Source of the DNA: Viscum album
Lineage: Eukaryota; Streptophyta; Magnoliopsida; Santalales; Viscaceae
NCBI GenBank assembly: GCA_963277665.1
Contig: OY728136.1
Span: 1,977,920,576-1,977,984,575, forward strand
Direction of reading: 5' to 3'
DNA length: 64,000 nt
Of the stretch, positions 58,528-64,000 are shown one piece after another (the first letter of the stretch is position 1; each line of letters begins with the position of its first letter). Both the position numbers and the translations under genes were made by a program. Below the pieces are notes generated by a model. That model had not been told where the DNA came from. It ran no database searches and saw nothing but the letters and a program-made list of their open reading frames with translations.

Positions 58528-58538
58528 TCTATAAATAC
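58528..58538 (+). promoter_or_regulatory. TATA box in element D
   Basis: TCTATAAATAC in a C-rich upstream context, followed about 30-60 bases later by TTTCACTCCCAACTCTCC. This is an LTR core promoter layout that supports plus orientation. Confidence 0.55.
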
Positions 58539-58739
58539 CCACCCTTTCCTCCTTTAGTTTTCACTCCCAACTCTCCCCCAACGAAGCTCTGGTCTCATTA
58601 CCTCCAAAGGAGTCCTCTCAAGGTGCCCCCAAGCCCTTAAGGTCCCAACCTTTGAGTTTTAAGAGATACGTTTTAAGGTAAGGGATCCTACCTCACTCTT
58701 TCTTTTCAAGTAATCTCTTTTATGTCATTTCTTTTATGC

Positions 58740-59480
58740 TCCATGCTCTTATGTTGGAGGATGATCTTTTATATTACTCTTACTGCCATTTTCATTTTCA
58801 TATGATGAGACCCCCTCTTGCGCTCATCAATTCATTTTAAGAAAGTTTAAGTGACGTCGTTAGGCTGCCGAATTTTTAAGGGATTTTTTCACCTTTCTCA
58901 TTTTTTTTAAAGTTCTATTTTCATGTCAAGTCTTTCAAGTTCCTTTTTATTATGTTGGGGTATGATCTCTATATCTATCATACTGATCTTTTATGTTCAT
59001 ATAATGAGAGACCCTATTTGATCTCTTCAATTCAGTATTTTGAAGTTTTAAGTGGCGCCGTTAGGCTACCGAATTTTTAAGGGATTCTTTCACCCTTCTC
59101 GTTTTCAAGATTTATTTTGATGTCAAGTCTTTCATGTTTCTTTTTATTATGTTGGGGTATGATCTCTATATCTATCATACTGATCTTTTATGTTCATATG
59201 ATGAGAGACCCTATTTGATCTCTTCAATTCAATATTTTGAAGTTTTAAGTGGCGTCGTTAGGCTGCCAAATTTTTAAGGGATTCTTTCACCCTTTTCGTT
59301 TTCAAGATCTATTTTCATGTCAAGTTTTTCATGTTTCTTTTTATTATGTTGGGGTATGATCTTTATATCTATCATACTGATCTTTTGTGTTCATATGATG
59401 AGAGACCCTATTTGACCTCATCAATTCATTTTTTTAAAGTTTTAAGTGACGCCGTTAGGCTGTCGAATTTAATAAGACAA
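58740..59480. repeat. ~197-bp tandem array, about four units
   Basis: The anchor ATGTTGG occurs at 58751, 58952, 59149 and 59346 (periods 201, 197, 197). Units share ATATCTATCATACTGATCTT, ATGATGAGA.ACCC, TCAATTCA, TTTTAAGTG.CG.CGTTAGGCTG and CCGAATTTTTAAGGGATT. It lies downstream of the TATA box. Confidence 0.85.
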
Positions 59481-59954
59481 ATCTTATTTTTGTCTTCCTT
59501 TAATGTTCTTCGTTTCATATGGTATATCATTCAAATTTCATTACCATGTTCTTAAATCCTTTATATTCTGTTCTCCTACTGTTTTATGTATCATTTATGA
59601 GTGGGTGACCCATGTCCCCTCTCTTTTCAATGTTTTCTAAAACCATGTATCATAGTCGTTATGTTGCAGAATTTCCGTCTCAAAATGTCTCTTTTTTTTT
59701 CTAAAGTTCTTTTATTTTATTAAGTGAATGCTCAAAGCTCTCTCTTCTATAGGGGTATTCACATATATACCAAGTTGTTCTATTTTAAATTCTGGGATTT
59801 ACATACATGAGACCCGCTTTCCCTTTCTGTGGGTTTAAAGTGACATAAAGATCATGTCTTTAAAGCAGTTTTTAAAACGTTATGATTATGAAATGAAACC
59901 CATTTCTTTTATGCTATATGGGTTGTTTATGAAATGATTGATGATTATATATAT

Positions 59955-61186
59955 TGTTGGGTCGGAACAAAACGGGGATGATGGCAAGAGGGGGGGTGAA
60001 TTGCCTTTTAAAAAAATGATAAACAAATTAAAATCAAAGTGAAAGTGCAGCGGAAAGTAAAGAGGCAAGACACAAGAAATTGATAACGGAGTTCGGCCAA
60101 AACCCGGCCTACGTCTCCGCTCCCAACTCAACCGTTGAGAGATTCCTACCGCTTGCTTTTCAATGGTTTTAGCAAGAAACCCACTAGGCTTTGAGGTAGC
60201 ACTAGGACCTGTTACAGCTTGCTTTTGGTGGTTAAGCAAGAACCCACTTGCTTTTAATGGTTTAGCAAGAACCCACTATCCTTCTTACAGGTGAAGGATA
60301 GCTCACCTATGTCTCAAGCTTTTTAAAGGAAAAGCTTGTGAACCTCTTCACACCTTAGTGGTGATGTGAAACCCAAAAGAAAGGGGGGAATAGAAAAGGA
60401 GTTGGGGTTTGTAGGCACAAACCCAATTTTAAGCTCAAAATAAATAATGCAATAAAAACCGTAATTGAGGAGAAGCCTTGGGCGCCAATTGGATAGATGG
60501 AGTTGATGTAGCGTGCTCTCCCAAGCTTCTTTGAAGGAGCTCCTTGGATGTGGAATTGGATGGAGCACTTGGGGTTCCCTTGGAGGAATGCACCGGAGGT
60601 ACGCCAAATGATCAACAAGGTGTCCGTGGGCTTCCGTATGGTTCCAGTTGGTGTCCGGGGCTTCCTTGGCCTTTATTTATAGGCATGGAACCCTTTGGGG
60701 AGGCTTCGGAGCCGTTGGAGAGGTCTTCGGAGCCGTTGGAGGCCAAAAGAAGGTTGACTGGTCAAAGCCAACGGCTAGTTTGACTGGGCTACCGGCTGGC
60801 CGGTACAGGGCCACCGGCTGGCCGGTGCCTTGGCAGAGGAGGAGAATTCTGGTCCAGGCTCCACCGGCTGACCGGTGGAGGAGCCACCGGCTGGCCGGTG
60901 GTGAGGCAGTAGCAAACACTGTTGTCTGGGTGCCACCGGCTGGCCGGTGGTCAAGCCACCGGCTGACCGGTGGAGCCTGGCAGTGGGCAATGCCTCTGCC
61001 AGGTCCACCGGCTGGCCGGTGCTATCACACCGGTTGGCCGGTGGACTGAAATTCAGTCCACTTCATGTGCTTCATGGCCCATTTCCTTGGCAAACTTGTG
61101 CCTATAAAACAACAACACTTAAAACAATGTTAAACACATATGAAAGTGATTGTGATCATGAAAATCAAAGAGTGTGGGGTACAACA
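59955..61186 (-). mobile_element. Sirevirus-type solo LTR
   Basis: Starts TGTTGGGTCGG and ends GGGTACAACA on the plus strand, an inverted TGTTG/CAACA pair. It is flanked by TATAT and TATGT, a near 5-bp duplication. Near its left end it has AAGAGGGGGGGTGAATTG, the complement of Sirevirus U5. The distal part has the palindromic CCACCGGCTGGCCGGTGG array. The same family as element F at 62.7-63.5 kb. No interior, so a solo LTR. Confidence 0.8.
60780..61045. repeat. CACCGG/CCGGTG palindrome array in the Sirevirus LTR
   Basis: About eight copies of CCACCGGCTGGCCGGTGG-like palindromes, some with TGACC or TTGGCC in the middle. Strings of CACCGG-core palindromes are a known feature of Sirevirus LTRs. 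A shorter set is at 63210-63350. Confidence 0.85.
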
Positions 61187-61743
61187 TATGTGGCTCACAT
61201 GATGATAAAGACAAATTTAAGGGTGCGCCCTGATAGCGCTCTAATGCATTGGGTAAAGACTTAATCTCTAGAGATGACCATTTTGACTGATATCTTGGTG
61301 AATAACCTTGGTAATTTTTATTGACACCTTGGGGATGGACCTTGGTGAAACGAAAATGATTGTCTTTGTTAAATGTTGTAGTCACATCTTTAAGTTATGA
61401 AACATGTTATTTTTATTATGATATGCCTCATGATCTCTTTCTCATGCCTTAAAGTTATTTTTCATGACTTTTGATGTATCTCAAGTTCTCATGTAAAATG
61501 TTTCCCTTGTTTCCCTTACTGGGTCTTTTGCTCACCCTTTCCTTTGATGTATGCTCCCAGGTTATGAGATGCAGTAATGAACTTAGGATGAACAAATGAA
61601 GAATCCTTTCAAGTGTTTAAGAAGAATGTTTTTTTCCTCATGTAATAAGTTCTTGGTTTCCAAGACACTAAACCTTAAAGATCCTCGGTTTTGTATAATG
61701 TAATGAAAGTTTATGTGATAAAAATGTGGGATGCTATAAGGAG

Positions 61744-61875
61744 TGTTGGAGTCTACATCCCACATCAGATTTGGGGTTCTATGTGGTCTGTACTATTCAT
61801 TATAAAATTACCTCAAGACCTCCCTTAGAGAGACACACCTTGGGTATTGAGTTACTCTCTCTTTTTCATTCTACA
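61744..61875 (+). repeat. 3' LTR of element B
   Basis: 132 bp, TGTTGGAGTC to TTCTACA, following D's second AGGAG. Matches 55732-55862. Confidence 0.85.
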
Positions 61876-62623
61876 GGTGATTAAGGTTGATCATGTGATC
61901 TGAAATTGACCACACACACCACGATGCGGAGAAAGTAGGTGGTGGTGTGGAGAATGATGCATGTGGTGGGTGTATTTTAAATATGCGGATTGGCCGAAGT
62001 TTGAGGAGCCAACCATGTCCAATATTTTAGGCGTTTTGGTAGGCATTTTAACAGTGGAGAAAATCACGCTGTTGGCCATGGTTTTTCCATATTCAATTAT
62101 GGAATTATTTTTCTGCGTGAAATCTGAAAAAATGCAGAAAAGAGGGAAAAAAGTATATAAAAGCAAAAGGTGATCGTGGATACAAAGGGGTGCACACGAA
62201 CGTAGTGGAAGAGAATTCTTTCTATTCAAGTAAAGAAAGATAGAAAAAAGGATAGAGATTTAGTTCTGGGCAGAACCGAGAGTGCAGAATTTCAGCTTCT
62301 CGCTGGAAAGAAGAAGAGAAGGAAGGTGTTCCAGGAGGTGCTCTTGCTGGAAGAGTTGATGTGCTGATTGCTACACCAGCCGAGTTGTATTTTCCGCCTA
62401 CTGTTTGAGGGAAAAGAAGACAGTTACAGGAGCAGTGCGTTCCATTATGTAAGAAGAGCAGTGCATTCTTAAATTGTTATAGGTTGTAAACCAAGAGGGT
62501 TAGTGCGGCCACACCAAACATTGTAACTTGAAAGCAGTGAGCTATAATGTTTCAGGTGCATTGGCACATTATCATGTGTGCTCCTTGGATTATCCCGTTT
62601 GGGTTAAGATCATTGGCAATTGG
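61876..62623 (+). repeat. 3' LTR of element A, distal part
   Basis: Resumes at GGTGATTAAGG.TGATCATGTG and follows the 5' LTR order (47500-48230): CACCAC..TG.GGAGAAAG, CCAATATTTTAGGCGTTTTG, CATATTC.ATTATGGAATT, GAAAGAA..AGAAGGAAGG, CTTGGATTA.CCCGTTTGGGT. It then jumps to AAGATC.TTGGCA, a 5' LTR position ~90 bases on, and homology ends near 62623. The terminal CCAACA is lost. Confidence 0.8.
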
Positions 62624-62689
62624 TGAATTTCATGTGAGTCAGTGATGGAAGTGGAGGGATCGGTTGGGATAGAGTTCAGTTTTTCCCAT

Positions 62690-64000
62690 ATAAATATGTT
62701 ACGTTGTAGCCCCATGTGGTTTTTAGTGGTTGTACCAAGAAACTCAACCTCCCTTGCTTTTTAGCTGTTATAGCAAGAAACCTGAATTCCCCACACTTTG
62801 ACGGTAGTGTGCACCAAACCCCTCACACTTTGATGGTAGTGAGCACCCAATCTCCCTCACTTGAGGCTATGAGCGCCAAACCCTGTCACACTCAATCCAA
62901 GAAAAGAGAAAAGAAGTGACTTGCTATATGCAAGTCCTTTGAAGCGCACCTTCAATCCTCCAACAAAAATTAAAACAATAAAGAGCGGGAGGATGAGAGA
63001 CGAGCTTGAGAATGACACAAAGTAGCACAAGAGAGCTATAAAACGATCTTCAAGGTATCTGGTGGCATTTAAGCACCCTTGGGGGTGTATTTATAGTCTC
63101 CAATAGCTTTAGGAACGCTCTGGAGCCTCTGAGGGTTGTAGAGAGCCATTGAGAGTCGAATTAAGGCGTCGGGGTCCACCGCAAATGAGTAGTTTTTAAG
63201 TCTGGCGGGACACCACCGGATAGCCGGTGGGTGTCACTGGAAGAACAGGTGTTCTGTCCAGATCACACCGGCTCGCCGGTGGCATCTGCACAGAACTGCT
63301 GTTCTGTCCAGCACCTACCGGCTAGCCGGTGCCAATCAACTGGCCAGCCGCTGGTTCCAGCCTGCTTGGGACATAAGTGAGGCCTTCACGTGCCTCTTGC
63401 TCCCTCTGTTTGGTCCAACAAATTTTTGGAATGATGTCTCAACATAAAATACTAAAATCCATGAAATGAAAAGATTCGAAATTTCAATGGTGTTTGTGAT
63501 CATGAAAACCCCCTAAGAGAGTTAGGTGCACCAATCTCCATTTTTGTGATGATCACAAACACTTAAGCAATTAATCAATACAAAAATAGACAAGATGCAT
63601 TTCACATGAATATGGCCAAAAATAATTTCAATATTTCATAATGAAATTTAAACGATATTTGAAAATGCTTAAAAACAGTTTTCATCCAACCAAAACTTTT
63701 CCCCCCATTTTCTTATAAACAAAATAAATGTACTTTTAATGTCATCACTAAAATCTTTCTCCCCCTATGTGATTATCAAAAATCCATAAACACAACATTT
63801 TTGAAATTGCTTTCAAACCGAAAGAGATTAAAGCTCTAAGTTCAAAAACAACTTTGAAACAACTACCTCTCACCTTCTCCCCTTTTTAGCTTCTCCCCAA
63901 AAAATAAACATGCTTTTAATATCATCAAGGTCCTCTCCCCTTTTTAGTTTCTCCCAAAAAATAAACACACCTTTAATATCATTAAGATCCTCTCCCCCTT
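62690..64000 (-). mobile_element. Element F: partial Sirevirus, 3' LTR plus polypurine array
   Basis: 62690-63533 is an LTR related to the 59955-61186 LTR: TTGCTTTTTAGCTG, GTTATAGCAAGAAACC, the palindromic CACCGG.....CCGGTG blocks at 63210-63350, and TGTGATCATGAAAA. It ends GGTGCACCA at about 63533, then ATCTCC... as at element E's PPT. On the minus strand the interior (63534-64000) has repeated purine tracts. No coding sequence lies inside the window. The distal end of the LTR is missing next to element A. Confidence 0.75.
63534..64000 (-). repeat. Polypurine tract copies of element F
   Basis: On the plus strand CTCTCCCC(T)TTTTAG.TTCTCCC and AATATCAT.AAG.TCCTCTCCCC recur about 60-70 bases apart near 63880-64000, with earlier C-rich tracts at 63700 and 63760. 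Complemented, these are polypurine tracts. Multiple PPTs upstream of the 3' LTR are a Sirevirus feature. Confidence 0.7.

Larger units (their letters stand above)
57090..61738 (+). mobile_element. Element D: giant solo LTR with TSD AGGAG
   Basis: Starts TGTAATGACCCG and ends GGGATGCTATA, apparently a decayed GGGATGTTACA. A perfect 5-bp AGGAG flanks it (57085-57089, 61739-61743). Without the Sirevirus LTR inside (59955-61186) it is about 3.4 kb. There is one LTR and no interior, so it is a solo LTR. It shares with the 10720-16789 element and element C the TGTAA start, TACTGGGTCTTTTGCTCACC-like U5 phrase and size. It has a TATA box at 58528, a 142-bp duplication, and a ~197-bp tandem array. Confidence 0.8.
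55732..61875 (+). mobile_element. Element B: short-LTR non-autonomous element (131-bp LTRs) in the 3' LTR of A
   Basis: LTRs at 55732-55862 and 61744-61875, both TGTTGGAGTC...TTCTACA. A perfect PBS TGGTATCAGAG follows the 5' LTR without a gap. The target appears as AGTGA left and GGTGA right, one mismatch, and the A LTR continues in register on each side. Without the later element D (57090-61738), B is about 1.5 kb with a GC-rich interior and a purine-rich AGCTTGAGGAG before its 3' LTR. About 20 of ~131 LTR positions differ, so it is old. No RT or integrase; dependent on other elements. Confidence 0.85.
46768..62623 (+). mobile_element. Element A: nested Ty1/copia retrotransposon
   Basis: 5' LTR 46768-48309, PBS TGGTATCAAAGC at 48312, gag, protease end, integrase, RT, RNase H to 54378, a non-coding tail, then a 3' LTR starting TGTTGGCAAAA at 55121. 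The 3' LTR is interrupted at 55731 and resumes at 61876. Inside lie a 127-bp solo LTR in gag, a ~2-kb LTR-like insertion at 49.1-51.0 kb, and composite element B/D in the 3' LTR. The 5' LTR lacks its first ~167 bases and the 3' LTR its last part. Pol has D-D-E and YVDD residues but several stops, so the copy is dead. Confidence 0.85.

Noticed and set aside
60780..61045. CRISPR-like regular repeats
   Set aside because: The repeats are palindromic LTR motifs with irregular spacing in a plant retroelement. There is no unique-spacer layout or cas gene.
60648..61049. 133-aa frame with PPA.RW.HRL repeats and antisense frames
   Set aside because: Translation of the CACCGG palindrome array.
59955..61186. 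That this LTR and element F are the two LTRs of one element
   Set aside because: The solo LTR has its own near-duplicated target and sits inside D. F is outside A and lacks its distal LTR end, and no interior lies between them in the right order.

Overview
This is a plant nuclear genome window, very AT-rich and built almost entirely of decayed, nested transposable elements. The evidence is plant-type Ty1/copia and Ty3/gypsy LTR elements primed by initiator-Met or Asp tRNA, Sirevirus hallmarks (PPT copies near the 3' LTR, palindromic CACCGG/CCGGTG arrays in the LTRs), plant LINE relics with a C-terminal RNase H domain, a CACTA element, and one intron-containing host-type gene start. It looks like an angiosperm with a large repeat-filled genome; I cannot name the species. 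There is no bacterial-type operon, CRISPR array or complete tRNA/rRNA gene.

Layout. 1-2741: minus-strand part of a tRNA-Asp-primed LTR element (gag-side ORFs, PBS, LTR). 2781-3136: LINE reverse-transcriptase relic (+). 4985-5600: second copy of the first element's gag-side region. 5640-6870: LINE 3'-end relic (-). 6900-10720: mostly anonymous AT-rich DNA with one GC-rich block. 10720-16789: non-autonomous LTR element with very long LTRs and a ~0.7-kb non-coding interior. 18145-40144: a related large-LTR, non-coding element ('C'). Its left LTR carries a CACTA element (18791-20570) and its right LTR carries a full-length 12.6-kb Sirevirus-like copia element ('E', minus strand, 26257-38833) with an exact 5-bp target duplication.

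41597-42660 is a ~540-bp tandem duplication. It abuts the only good host-gene candidate, at 43117-43720: two exons encoding a basic, probably mitochondrial N-terminus. After a GC-rich inverted-repeat element (44424-45125) and a Ty3/gypsy gag relic (45500-46330) comes a plus-strand copia element ('A', about 46768-62623).

Element A is a nest. A 127-bp solo LTR interrupts gag, and a ~2-kb LTR-like insertion replaces the gag/protease junction. A small LTR element ('B', 131-bp LTRs, GC-rich cargo) sits in its 3' LTR. A giant solo LTR ('D') sits inside B directly before B's 3' LTR. A Sirevirus solo LTR (59955-61186) sits inside D. Target-site duplications support each level to differing degrees. 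The window ends in the 3' LTR and polypurine array of another minus-strand Sirevirus ('F').

No element retains an intact coding set, so the autonomous copies appear dead. The most unusual points are the resolvable five-level nest, three large-LTR elements with no coding capacity, repeated internal tandem duplications in element A (including a duplicated reverse-transcriptase active-site segment), palindrome and minisatellite arrays in the LTRs, an RY/ACGT-box cluster in an LTR-like insertion, and the host-gene fragment whose upstream region is duplicated.
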